From Nemorincola caseinilytica (lineage in GTDB: Bacteria; Bacteroidota; Bacteroidia; Chitinophagales; Chitinophagaceae): DNA of 64,000 bases. Each line of letters opens with the position of its first letter. Within the stretch, counting starts at the first letter, position 1. The stretch lies in NCBI RefSeq assembly GCF_039540515.1, contig NZ_BAABFA010000019.1, positions 124,001-188,000 of the forward strand, in the 5' to 3' direction. Shown here in pieces: positions 8,116-15,612 of this stretch. A program made the translations under genes and the position numbers. The notes beneath the pieces are model-generated. The model was not told the origin of the DNA. It did not search any database and saw only the letters and a list, made by a program, of their open reading frames with translations.

Positions 8116-9540
8116 ATGCTGCACAAGACCAAGATAATAGCTACCGTAGGCCCTGCCTGCAATACTCACGATAAACTACTGGCCCTTGTGAACGAGGGTG
8201 TCAATGTCTTCCGCCTCAATTTCTCTCATGGCACCCACGAGCAGCATGCCGAGGTCATAAGGCACATAAAGAGCATCAATAGCGAGTTCCCCTTCAACAT
8301 AGCCATACTGGCCGACCTGCAAGGTCCCAAGCTGCGTGTAGGCACCATTCGCGATAATGCGCTGGAGCTGAAAAAGGGTCACCAGTTCTTCTTCACCAAC
8401 GAGAAATGCCTGGGCACCGAAGAGCAGGTATACCTCTCCTACCCCGACCTCCACAACGATGTTCAGGTAGGCGAAAAGATACTGCTGGACGATGGCAAGA
8501 TAGAGGTACTGGTAAAAGGCATAGACCACGAGGGCAAGCGTGTGCTGGTAGAGGTCACATCGGGCGGTATACTGTCGTCGAACAAGGGCATCAACCTGCC
8601 TGACACCAACATATCCCTGCCTTCGCTCTCAGAGAAAGACCTCAACGATCTGGACTTCATCATAGCACAGGGTATAGACTGGGTGGCGCTCTCCTTTGTG
8701 CGCAAGCCCGAAGATGTGGTGCAGCTGCGCCAGATAATACGAAGCAAGGACAGCAGTGCCAAGATAATATCGAAGATAGAGAAGCCCGAGGCCCTGAAAC
8801 ACCTGCGAGAGATAATACTGGCATCCGATGCTGTGATGGTAGCGCGTGGCGACCTGGGCGTAGAGCTGCCGCTGGAGCAGATACCCATGATACAGAAGAA
8901 CATCGTGCGCAAATGCATACACCGCGCCAAGCCGGTGATAATAGCCACGCAGATGATGGAAAGCATGATAGACCGCCCACGCCCCAACCGCAGCGAGATA
9001 ACCGATGTGGCCAATGCCGTGATGGAAGGCGCCGATGCCGTGATGCTTAGCGGCGAGACCGCTATGGGCCAGTACCCCGAGATGGTGGTACGCACCATGG
9101 TCAGCATCATCAACGAGGTAGAGAAAGAAGAGACCGTATACAACAAGAACCTCACACCGCAGCCCCACTCGCCATCCTTCCTCAGCGATGCGCTCTGCTA
9201 CAATGCCTGCAAGATATCGGAAGACATAAAGGCCAATGCCCTCATCGGTATGACACAGTCGGGCTACACGGGTTTCATGCTGTCCAGCTTCAGGCCGCGC
9301 TCCCCGCTTTTCATCTTCACCAAGACACATACCCTCATCAACCAGCTAAGCCTTAGCTGGGGCGTGCAGGCATTCTATTACGACAAGGAAGAAAGCCTCG
9401 ACGACATCATAGCCGACCAGCACAACATACTGAAAGAAAAAGGCCTCCTCAAGGCAGGCGATGTGGTGGTGAACACAGGCAGCGCGCCTGTGCGTGAGCA
9501 TCTCTCCACCAATATGCTAAAGATAACCCGCATACTTTAG
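8116..9540 (+). CDS. pyk: Pyruvate kinase
   Basis: 474 residues. It catalyses phosphoenolpyruvate plus ADP to pyruvate plus ATP, the last step of glycolysis, in the cytoplasm. Signatures in order are KIIATVGPA at the N-terminus, RLNFSHG, ADLQGPK, the active-site ISKIEKPEAL, the metal-binding VARGDLGVELP, and ATQMMESM followed by the GADAVMLSGETAMG segment. The C-terminal regulatory domain is present. Its last 4 bp overlap the 3' end of the convergent phosphoesterase gene, so there is no room for a terminator between them. Confidence 0.97.
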   Translation: MLHKTKIIATVGPACNTHDKLLALVNEGVNVFRLNFSHGTHEQHAEVIRHIKSINSEFPFNIAILADLQGPKLRVGTIRDNALELKKGHQFFFTNEKCLGTEEQVYLSYPDLHNDVQVGEKILLDDGKIEVLVKGIDHEGKRVLVEVTSGGILSSNKGINLPDTNISLPSLSEKDLNDLDFIIAQGIDWVALSFVRKPEDVVQLRQIIRSKDSSAKIISKIEKPEALKHLREIILASDAVMVARGDLGVELPLEQIPMIQKNIVRKCIHRAKPVIIATQMMESMIDRPRPNRSEITDVANAVMEGADAVMLSGETAMGQYPEMVVRTMVSIINEVEKEETVYNKNLTPQPHSPSFLSDALCYNACKISEDIKANALIGMTQSGYTGFMLSSFRPRSPLFIFTKTHTLINQLSLSWGVQAFYYDKEESLDDIIADQHNILKEKGLLKAGDVVVNTGSAPVREHLSTNMLKITRIL

Positions 9541-10031
9541 CGAGGGCCCAGTTCTACCACCTCGCACTGGCGCATATCCTTACCGTCTATCACGAACCGG
9601 ATAAGGGTACGCACCTTGTGCCAGCCATGTTTGCCCGCTGCACCCGGGTTCATATGCAGGCACCTTAGCTTGTCGTCATACATCACCTTCAGTATGTGCG
9701 AGTGCCCGCTTATGAATAGCTGTGCAGGCCCGCTCGCAAGCGCTGCCTTCGCAGCGGCAGTATACCTGCCCGGGTAGCCTCCTATATGCATCATCAGCAC
9801 TTCTACCCCCTCGCACACAAAGCGCAGTTGCTCCGGATAGGTGCTGCGTATATCGTAGCCGTCTATATTGCCGTATACACCGCGCAGCGGCCTGAAGGCC
9901 GCCAGCCTGTCGGCCACTGCAGCCGTACCGAAGTCGCCCGCATGCCATACCTCATCGCACTGTTCAAAGTGGCGGAACACGGCATCATCCAGGAAGTCGT
10001 GCGTGTCCGATATCAGGCCTATGCGCCTCAT
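9537..10031 (-). CDS. YfcE-like metallophosphoesterase
   Basis: A 164-residue calcineurin-like phosphoesterase of the YfcE/MJ0936 type. Metal ligands are visible as Asp9 and His11 (SDTHD), Asp33 (HAGDFG), Asn55 (YGNIDG), the MMHIGG histidine and GHSH. Such proteins hydrolyse phosphodiesters in vitro; the natural substrate is unknown. It is translationally coupled to the upstream HxlR regulator by an ATGA overlap, so the two should form one transcript. Confidence 0.9.
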   Translation of the reverse strand: MRRIGLISDTHDFLDDAVFRHFEQCDEVWHAGDFGTAAVADRLAAFRPLRGVYGNIDGYDIRSTYPEQLRFVCEGVEVLMMHIGGYPGRYTAAAKAALASGPAQLFISGHSHILKVMYDDKLRCLHMNPGAAGKHGWHKVRTLIRFVIDGKDMRQCEVVELGPR

Positions 10032-10396
10032 GCGGGTTGTTTGGTCTTACTCATTACGCGCTTGCGGTGCTGCTCGCCCCACTTGCCCAGCGATGCTATC
10101 ACATCCTTCAGCGAGTCGGCATACGGCGTCAGCTCATACATCACCGATACGGGAGTAGAGTCATACACGGTACGTTTCACAAGGTATTGCATCTCCAGCT
10201 CGCGCAGCTCTTTCGATAGCATCTTGGGTGTTATCCCTATCTGCCTGTGCAGTTCCTTGAACCGGTAGTTCCCGAACGAGAGCGCCATGATGATGGGTAT
10301 CTTCCATTTACCGCTCAGCACATCCAGCGCATCGCGCACCGGCAGCAGTTTTCCCGAACATTCTTTGGGGTCGTGGCAATCTATTTCACCTTTCAT
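10028..10396 (-). CDS. HxlR-family winged-helix transcriptional regulator
   Basis: 122 residues with the HxlR signature. An N-terminal Cys pair (Cys7, Cys13) precedes ALDVLSGKWKIPI, RFKELHRQIGITPKMLSKELREL, and YELTPYADSL in the wing. HxlR proteins are dimeric repressors or activators, often sensing electrophiles or oxidants through N-terminal cysteines. It is divergent from a DoxX-like gene across 99 bp holding TATAC-containing dyads, the likely operator. The ATG giving MKGEIDCHD fits the family length; the frame stays open upstream but would cross the operator. Confidence 0.92.
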   Translation of the reverse strand: MKGEIDCHDPKECSGKLLPVRDALDVLSGKWKIPIIMALSFGNYRFKELHRQIGITPKMLSKELRELEMQYLVKRTVYDSTPVSVMYELTPYADSLKDVIASLGKWGEQHRKRVMSKTKQPA

Positions 10397-10495
10397 ATCT
10401 CTATACTGTTGTATGTAACTATACCAAAGGAAACCAGTATACAGTTGTATAGTGGTATACTTTGTATAGCAAATATACAGGAGTTTTGCCAAAAA
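10397..10495. promoter_or_regulatory. hxlR/doxX divergent control region with 18-bp-phased TATAC dyads
   Basis: Five NTATAC hexamers begin at 10401, 10419, 10437, 10455 and 10473, each exactly 18 bp after the last. Three are extended into dyads of the form TATAC-N3/4-GTATA: 10402-10415 (one mismatch), 10438-10451 (perfect) and 10456-10468 (perfect). The fourth also forms a near-consensus -7 element (TATACTTTG) for the doxX-like gene. This looks like a multi-site HxlR operator controlling both directions. Binding is inferred from position and symmetry. Confidence 0.65.
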
Positions 10496-10867
10496 ATGAA
10501 CAAAATGAAAAAGAACAAGATCATTTTCTGGACACTCACCGGCCTGATGGCAGGCCTCATGACCATGAGCGCATCCATGTACTTCACCATGGCCCCGCAG
10601 ATAACCTCGGGCTTCAAGACCCTGGGCTATCCCGTATATTTCATTTACCTGCTGGGTACTGCCAAGATACTTGCGGCCATAGGGCTGCTGCAGCCATTCT
10701 CGCCACGCCTGCGCGAGTGGGCCTATGCAGGTCTCACATTCACCTTGCTGGGCGCGGCCATATCGCACATGGCCACTGCTACGCCCTTTATAGGGCCACT
10801 CATATTCCTGGGCATACTCGCCCTGTCCTGGGTGTTCAACAACAAGCTGAAAAAAGCCACGGCCTAA
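10496..10867 (+). CDS. DoxX-like small membrane protein
   Basis: 123 residues with four hydrophobic segments, typical of the DoxX-like family of small inner-membrane proteins. Lys-rich ends (MNKMKKNK and NNKLKKATA) flank the membrane core, and GLLQPFSPRLREWAYAG forms the middle loop. DoxX-like proteins are often targets of HxlR regulators. Their biochemical role is unclear, with proposed links to redox stress. The start could be Met1 or Met4; Met1 is used because of the preceding A-rich stretch. Confidence 0.8.
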   Translation: MNKMKKNKIIFWTLTGLMAGLMTMSASMYFTMAPQITSGFKTLGYPVYFIYLLGTAKILAAIGLLQPFSPRLREWAYAGLTFTLLGAAISHMATATPFIGPLIFLGILALSWVFNNKLKKATA

Positions 10868-10884
10868 CATCTGCTTATGCCATG

Positions 10885-10892
10885 TACTTTTG
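10885..10892 (+). promoter_or_regulatory. Predicted -7 promoter element TACTTTTG for the tatD-like gene
   Basis: A perfect TAnnTTTG element ending 8 bp before the ATG at 10901. A start site about 6 nt downstream would give a leaderless or near-leaderless mRNA. Confidence 0.45.
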
Positions 10893-10900
10893 TACAGCAT

Positions 10901-11551
10901 ATGGCTACCTACTACGACATACATACGCACAACACCGCTGCTCGTACAGGTACGCTCAGTATAGTGGCCCTGTATGAGCAGTTCTCATCTGCCTATGGCT
11001 ACCCTGCGTGCAGCATAGGGCTGCACCCATGGTACCTGCAAGACCATGAGGCCGGTATGAGGGAATTAGAGCAGTATGCCTCATCGCCCAATGTACTGGC
11101 CATAGGCGAATGTGGTATGGATAAGGTATGCGATACCGACCTGCAGTTACAGGCGCGTGTATTCGAGCAACAGGTGGCACTGGCACAGCGCATAGGCAAA
11201 CCATTGGTGATACACTGCGTACGCGCATACGATGAAGTATTGGCTATACTGTCCCGGGAACGCGTCACGGTCCCTGTCATCTTCCATGGGTTCAATAAAA
11301 AGAAGAGTATAGCTGATATACTCGTGAGCAAAGGCTATTACCTATCCTTCGGCTCTGCCCTGCTAAAGGAGGGCACGCCTGCAATAGAGGTCTTGCGGGA
11401 GATACCTGCCGAAAAATTCTTCCTGGAGACCGATAGCTCCGGCCTATCTATAGCAGATATATACGCAAAGGCCACAGAAATAAGGAAAACCACCGAAGAT
11501 GCCATTATTTTGCAGCTAACGGAAAATTTCAAGACCGTGTTCAACAGATGA
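10901..11551 (+). CDS. TatD-family metal-dependent hydrolase
   Basis: 216 residues, shorter than the usual roughly 260 for TatD, as is common for Bacteroidota members. Metal ligands fit the family: HTH (8-10), Glu in IGECGMDK, His in VIHCVRAYDEV, His in FHGF, and Asp in LETDS. TatD proteins are cytoplasmic metal-dependent deoxyribonucleases or aminoacyl-tRNA-type hydrolases. The gene overlaps tcdA (ATGATGA), so the two are translationally coupled. An ATG eight codons upstream is possible but would overlap the -7 element. Typical GExGLD is GECGMD here. Confidence 0.88.
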   Translation: MATYYDIHTHNTAARTGTLSIVALYEQFSSAYGYPACSIGLHPWYLQDHEAGMRELEQYASSPNVLAIGECGMDKVCDTDLQLQARVFEQQVALAQRIGKPLVIHCVRAYDEVLAILSRERVTVPVIFHGFNKKKSIADILVSKGYYLSFGSALLKEGTPAIEVLREIPAEKFFLETDSSGLSIADIYAKATEIRKTTEDAIILQLTENFKTVFNR

Positions 11552-12288
11552 TGACCGATACCAAATGGCTTTCGCGTACAGAACTACTGATAGGTAAGGA
11601 AAAGCTGAACAGGCTCATGGGCGCACATGTACTGGTGGTAGGCATGGGTGGTGTTGGCTCTTTTGCGGCCGAATTCATATGCCGCTCGGGCATAGGAGAA
11701 ATGACCATCATAGATGGCGATGTGGTAGACCCCAGCAACCGCAACCGCCAGTTGCCGGCACTGGCCACTACCCATGGTATGAGCAAGGCCGAGCTGATGG
11801 GCGAACGCCTGCTGCAGATAAACCCTGAGCTACGGCTGAACGTGATAAAAGAGTTCGTGCGGCCCGAACGTGTAGAGGATATGCTCTCTGGCAGGCCGCA
11901 CTATGTGGTAGATGCCATAGATAGCATCACACCAAAGCTCACGTTCATAAAGGCGGCACACAGCGCCGGGCTGCGTATAGTGAGCTCTATGGGCGCAGGC
12001 GCCAAGCTGGACCCCACCCGCCTGCAGGTGACAGATATTTCCAAGACCTACAATTGCCCCTTTGCGCAGCAGATACGCAAACAGCTGCGCGACTATGGCA
12101 TACGCAAAGGCATAAAGGTGGTGTTCTCGCCCGAAGAACCTATAAAAGAGTCGCTGATGCTTACAGATGGCTCCAACTTCAAGAAGTCGGCATATGGCAC
12201 TATCTCCTATTTGCCTGCCACTTTCGGTGCCGTATTATCCTCGGTCGTCATTCGCGATCTCATGGAGGGCACACCCACATCAGCATAA
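11548..12288 (+). CDS. tcdA: tRNA threonylcarbamoyladenosine dehydratase
   Basis: A 246-residue ThiF/E1-like protein. It catalyses ATP-dependent cyclisation of t6A37 to ct6A on tRNAs in the cytoplasm. The nucleotide-binding GMGGVGS lies at 32-38. It is followed by IIDGDVVDPSNRNRQL, VDAIDSITPKL, and a C-terminal YNCPFAQQIRKQLRDYG segment characteristic of TcdA rather than MoeB or ThiF. The usual length is about 250-270. The start may be either of two adjacent ATG codons. The t6A-forming partner tsaC lies about 45 kb away in this window. Confidence 0.92.
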   Translation: MMTDTKWLSRTELLIGKEKLNRLMGAHVLVVGMGGVGSFAAEFICRSGIGEMTIIDGDVVDPSNRNRQLPALATTHGMSKAELMGERLLQINPELRLNVIKEFVRPERVEDMLSGRPHYVVDAIDSITPKLTFIKAAHSAGLRIVSSMGAGAKLDPTRLQVTDISKTYNCPFAQQIRKQLRDYGIRKGIKVVFSPEEPIKESLMLTDGSNFKKSAYGTISYLPATFGAVLSSVVIRDLMEGTPTSA

Positions 12289-12343
12289 AACCTCGGACTA
12301 CCTTGCAGATCTGAGATCGTGAAAAATACGGTCAGAGCCCATC

Positions 12344-12374
12344 ACCTTCCCTTGGGGGAGGCTGGGAGGGGCTA
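12344..12374 (+). repeat. G/C-rich palindromic repeat, copy 3
   Basis: CCTTCCC-tt-GGGGGAGG followed by CTGGGAGGGGCTA. It lies between tcdA and the convergent lipoprotein gene, directly before the 46-bp perfect palindrome. Confidence 0.7.
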
Positions 12375-12419
12375 TAAAGGGAGCGGGTCATTTCATATGA
12401 AATGACCCGCTCCCTTTAT
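12374..12419. terminator. Bidirectional terminator, perfect 46-bp palindrome
   Basis: Two exactly complementary 23-bp arms with no spacer, starting ATAAAGGGAGCGGG and ending with its complement. In RNA the loop would be about 4 nt and the stem would end in A/U-rich base pairs. It sits between the convergent tcdA and lipoprotein genes and can serve both. Confidence 0.8.
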
Positions 12420-12434
12420 GTGTATATCTTAAGA

Positions 12435-13274
12435 TCAGTAAGTAAGTGTCAGCTGGTATACATGCACACCTATATTCAGTTGTGCAGCATCGTCGCAGCT
12501 ACCGGAGCCATAGTTCAGCACACGGTTGCCGGTATAGCCGGTCACATTCACCACACCCGACTGTGCGAAGTTGCACGATGTAGTGAACTGCAGCGGGGTA
12601 GCTATGTTGAAATTGAACACATGCCCGTTTGGACGTGTAAGCGTGGCCATACCCGATATGGAATAGAAATCATCGCCACGGTCGTTGGTGGTAGCGCCGC
12701 CTACCCACCTGCGCAGCAGGTTGCCCGACCATACTATGTACTGGCTCTTCAGCGGATCGGGACTCATGTTCAACGAGTCGTTCACCTGTATCTTATAGTA
12801 CCAGTTGCCGGTCACTGTAGTATCTACGCGCGTGGTCTTCACCCAGCCGGTCATCTGGTTGCCGTCCAGGTAGTAATTGTTGTATGTTATGGTATGTACC
12901 TGGTTGGTATCCAGGTATCTGCCATTATAGCGCACTATTATAGAGCCACGGCGTTTGCGGCCATCAGCACATTCGCAGTCCACATCGCCGAACCTCACTA
13001 TGAGCGTATGCGGCGTATTGATGGTATCTACCGCTACCGTAGCGCAGGTGCTGGTAGACTTGCGTATATACTCGGCATTGTACAGTATACCTGCCTGGTC
13101 GGCAAGCGATATCACGTCATTGTTGGCAAATTCTATCCTCGATGCATCAGAGGCATACCCTATCCTGTCATCATCATTGGCAAGATAATTATCGTCATTA
13201 GTGTTCCTCTTGCCGCAAGAAGAGAACAACAGTGCAGACAAAGCGAACAATGAGAGATATTTACTGAATTTCAT
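12435..13274 (-). CDS. Hypothetical lipoprotein
   Basis: 279 residues with a lipoprotein signal peptide ending in LLFSSC (Cys20), followed by an Asp/Asn-rich linker. The body is predicted beta-rich, with motifs such as RRGSIIVRYNGRY and a repeated NYYLDGN/G-W-V-K-T type strand pattern. I recognise this as a Bacteroidota lipoprotein type of unknown function. The start is chosen at MKFSKY, which gives a normal signal peptide; the frame continues six codons upstream. Confidence 0.7.
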   Translation of the reverse strand: MKFSKYLSLFALSALLFSSCGKRNTNDDNYLANDDDRIGYASDASRIEFANNDVISLADQAGILYNAEYIRKSTSTCATVAVDTINTPHTLIVRFGDVDCECADGRKRRGSIIVRYNGRYLDTNQVHTITYNNYYLDGNQMTGWVKTTRVDTTVTGNWYYKIQVNDSLNMSPDPLKSQYIVWSGNLLRRWVGGATTNDRGDDFYSISGMATLTRPNGHVFNFNIATPLQFTTSCNFAQSGVVNVTGYTGNRVLNYGSGSCDDAAQLNIGVHVYQLTLTY

Positions 13275-13394
13275 GCAATGCATAAGTGCCATATTTAGTG
13301 TTGTGCCTTCTCAGGTTAGTTAAATGAATACCAAATTTCACGCTAATATACACGATAGTGACAGATATTGCATAAAAACCGCCCAATTATCGGC

Positions 13395-13402
13395 TATTTT
13401 TG
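13395..13402 (+). promoter_or_regulatory. Predicted -7 promoter element TATTTTTG
   Basis: A perfect TAnnTTTG match 146 bp upstream of the LysM/RlpA-like gene, implying a long leader. A TTG lies 24 bp upstream, slightly further than usual for a -33 element. Confidence 0.4.
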
Positions 13403-13548
13403 CAGAAACTACATCGCCGAACACACCGATCGCATTTGCATATCCATTCCTTTTTGCGGGCAGGGCTATTCAGCAGGCACTCCATTTAAGCCCAAAGGTT
13501 GGCTGTGGCAAGATATTTGTGTATATTTCGGATAAATTCAAAGACCGT

Positions 13549-14418
13549 ATGAGGAGGTTTTTATTAGCAATTTTATTATTCGTGCCGTTCTCGGGGCTTC
13601 TCGCCCAGGAGACCGACAGCCTCTTCGCAGTGAAAAAAGAAGGGAACTGGGAAATAAAATACACCGTAAAGGCCCGGGAGAACGCCCGCATGCTTTCAAA
13701 GCGTTTCTATGTACCCGAGGGCCAAATGGAATATGCCAATGATGAAGGCACAATGAAAAAGCTTACCGAGGGCGCCACAGTATACATACCCGTGCTGAAG
13801 GAGAACTACTATGTGACCAGACCCGGCAAATTCAGCGGCAAGCATACCCGCGAACTATATTACAGGGCCAATTCCAAAGACGAGATAGCCGTACTGAGCA
13901 ATTCCTGCGGTGTCACCAAGACCGAGTTCCGCGATTGGAACGCCCTGAAAGGCAATACCCTGAAGGCCGGACAGATACTCTTCATAGGCTGGGTACGCAT
14001 GGTAGTGAAAGACTCTACCGAGCCTGCTACCCTTGCTGCCTACCCTGCCCCACCCAAAAAGGTGGTGGTAGATACCAGCAACACTCCTCCCGTACCCGGT
14101 GGCCTGGATAGTATATATAACCGCCAGACCAATAACGGCCTGAACGTACTCACCGAAAAGGGCACAGCGGCCTTCTTCGAAAAACCGGGCAAGAACACTA
14201 TGTACTATGCCTTCCACAACGAGGCGGCCAGGGGCAGCATCATAAAAGTGTACAATCCCGGTACAGGCAAGAGCACCTATGTAAAGGTACTGGGCCCTCT
14301 GCCCGATACCAAGCTGTATGCCAACTGCATCATAGGCATCAGCGAGGGCGCTAAAGAGGCGCTGGGTATCAACAACGATACCAAGGCATGGTGCGAACTA
14401 TCCTATGCCGCCGACTAA
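13549..14418 (+). CDS. LysM and RlpA-like (double-psi beta-barrel) exported protein
   Basis: 289 residues. A signal peptide (MRRFLLAILLFVPFSGLLAQ) is followed by two LysM-like segments (about 35-80 and 95-145), a Pro-rich linker, and a C-terminal domain (about 195-289). That domain begins GTAAFFEKPG and contains SIIKVYNPGTGK and VKVLGPLPDT, resembling the double-psi beta-barrel of RlpA. LysM binds peptidoglycan glycan strands; RlpA-type domains can cleave denuded glycan. Whether catalysis is retained is unknown. The start is placed at the Met before the signal peptide. Confidence 0.75.
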   Translation: MRRFLLAILLFVPFSGLLAQETDSLFAVKKEGNWEIKYTVKARENARMLSKRFYVPEGQMEYANDEGTMKKLTEGATVYIPVLKENYYVTRPGKFSGKHTRELYYRANSKDEIAVLSNSCGVTKTEFRDWNALKGNTLKAGQILFIGWVRMVVKDSTEPATLAAYPAPPKKVVVDTSNTPPVPGGLDSIYNRQTNNGLNVLTEKGTAAFFEKPGKNTMYYAFHNEAARGSIIKVYNPGTGKSTYVKVLGPLPDTKLYANCIIGISEGAKEALGINNDTKAWCELSYAAD

Positions 14419-14487
14419 TAGGTGCCGGCTACCGATCTGGCACCATTATTGTACTTTTTATAAAAAAATATATCCTTTCCTCTTCCT

Positions 14488-15519
14488 ATGAAGGTGCTGG
14501 TAATAAGATTTTCATCCATAGGCGATATCGTGCTCACCACACCCGTGCTGCGATGCCTGAAGGAGCAGCTGGCACATGCCGAGGTGCATTATCTTACCAA
14601 GCTCACCTTCAGCCCCATACTCATGCACAACCCACACATAGACAAGCTGTGGTACCTGCATTCCGACCTGGCGCCTGTAATAGAGGAATTGAAAAAAGAA
14701 AAGTTCGACTGCATCATAGACCTGCACCACAACCTGCGCACCATGCAGGTAAAACGTGCGCTGAAGGTGAAGAAATGCTACTCGTTCCCCAAGCTGAACA
14801 TACAGAAATGGCTCCTTACCAACCTGAAGATAGACCTGATGCCCGATAAAAGCATTGTGGACAGGTATATGGAAACAGTAAAGCCGCTGCGTGTGGCCAA
14901 CGATGGCAAGGGACTCGATCACTTTCTGCCGCCACAGAAACAACTGGGCAACAAAGATATACCCATGAGCCACTGGGGCGGCTATGTGGGCTGCGTGATA
15001 GGTGGCTCTATGAATACCAAAAAGCTGCCTGTGGACAAATGGAAGGAGTTCTGCAGGCTATCGCCATACCCTATAATGCTGCTGGGCGGCCCCGAAGATA
15101 TGTATGAGGGTGGCAAAATAGCCGAGATGGACCCCGTGAAGATCTACAACTCCTGCGGCAAGTTCAACCTCAGCGAATCGGCCGAACTGGTGAAGATGGC
15201 CCGTGTAGTGGTAAGCAACGATACAGGCCTCATGCATATAGCTGCCGCATACAAAAAACCTATCATATCCCTTTGGGGCAATACTTCGCCCGAAATGGGT
15301 ATGTTCCCCTATTATGGCCACAACAACCTGAAAGAGCGCATAGCGCCCGAGCTGACCATAATGGAAAATAAGGCCCTGCGCTGCCACCCCTGCAGCAAGA
15401 TAGGCTACGATAAATGTCCGAAAGGCCATTTCAAGTGCATGAACGAGCTGGATATGACCCAGGTGGCCGATCGTGTCCGGTCGTCATGGAACGCTACAGC
15501 AAAGAAACTGGTCTTTTAG
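14488..15519 (+). CDS. Glycosyltransferase family 9 (heptosyltransferase-like)
   Basis: 343 residues, starting MKVLVIRFSSIGDIVLTTP, the N-terminal GT9 signature. The donor-binding half carries NDTGLMHIAAA and a Cys-rich tail CHPCSKIGYDKCP. GT9 enzymes use ADP-heptose or related donors to build lipopolysaccharide core on the cytoplasmic side of the inner membrane. A GT4 glycosyltransferase follows 93 bp later, suggesting a shared role in envelope polysaccharide. A second GT9 gene lies at 55874-56887. Confidence 0.9.
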   Translation: MKVLVIRFSSIGDIVLTTPVLRCLKEQLAHAEVHYLTKLTFSPILMHNPHIDKLWYLHSDLAPVIEELKKEKFDCIIDLHHNLRTMQVKRALKVKKCYSFPKLNIQKWLLTNLKIDLMPDKSIVDRYMETVKPLRVANDGKGLDHFLPPQKQLGNKDIPMSHWGGYVGCVIGGSMNTKKLPVDKWKEFCRLSPYPIMLLGGPEDMYEGGKIAEMDPVKIYNSCGKFNLSESAELVKMARVVVSNDTGLMHIAAAYKKPIISLWGNTSPEMGMFPYYGHNNLKERIAPELTIMENKALRCHPCSKIGYDKCPKGHFKCMNELDMTQVADRVRSSWNATAKKLVF

Positions 15520-15612
15520 CCGGCAATGTGCGTAAGATGTGTGTGTGACCACAAAATTAAAACAGGCGTTCTCCATTAGTTGTTAATTTAGAGCGCGAAA
15601 AACAGAACCGTA

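Noticed and set aside
10397..10495. CRISPR-like spacing of short repeats
   Set aside because: The repeat unit is 6 bp at 18-bp steps, far too short for CRISPR repeats, and no cas gene is near. An operator array is the better reading.
10397..10930. HxlR gene extended to about 300 codons
   Set aside because: The extra part is antisense to the DoxX-like gene and crosses the operator. The 122-residue form matches the family.
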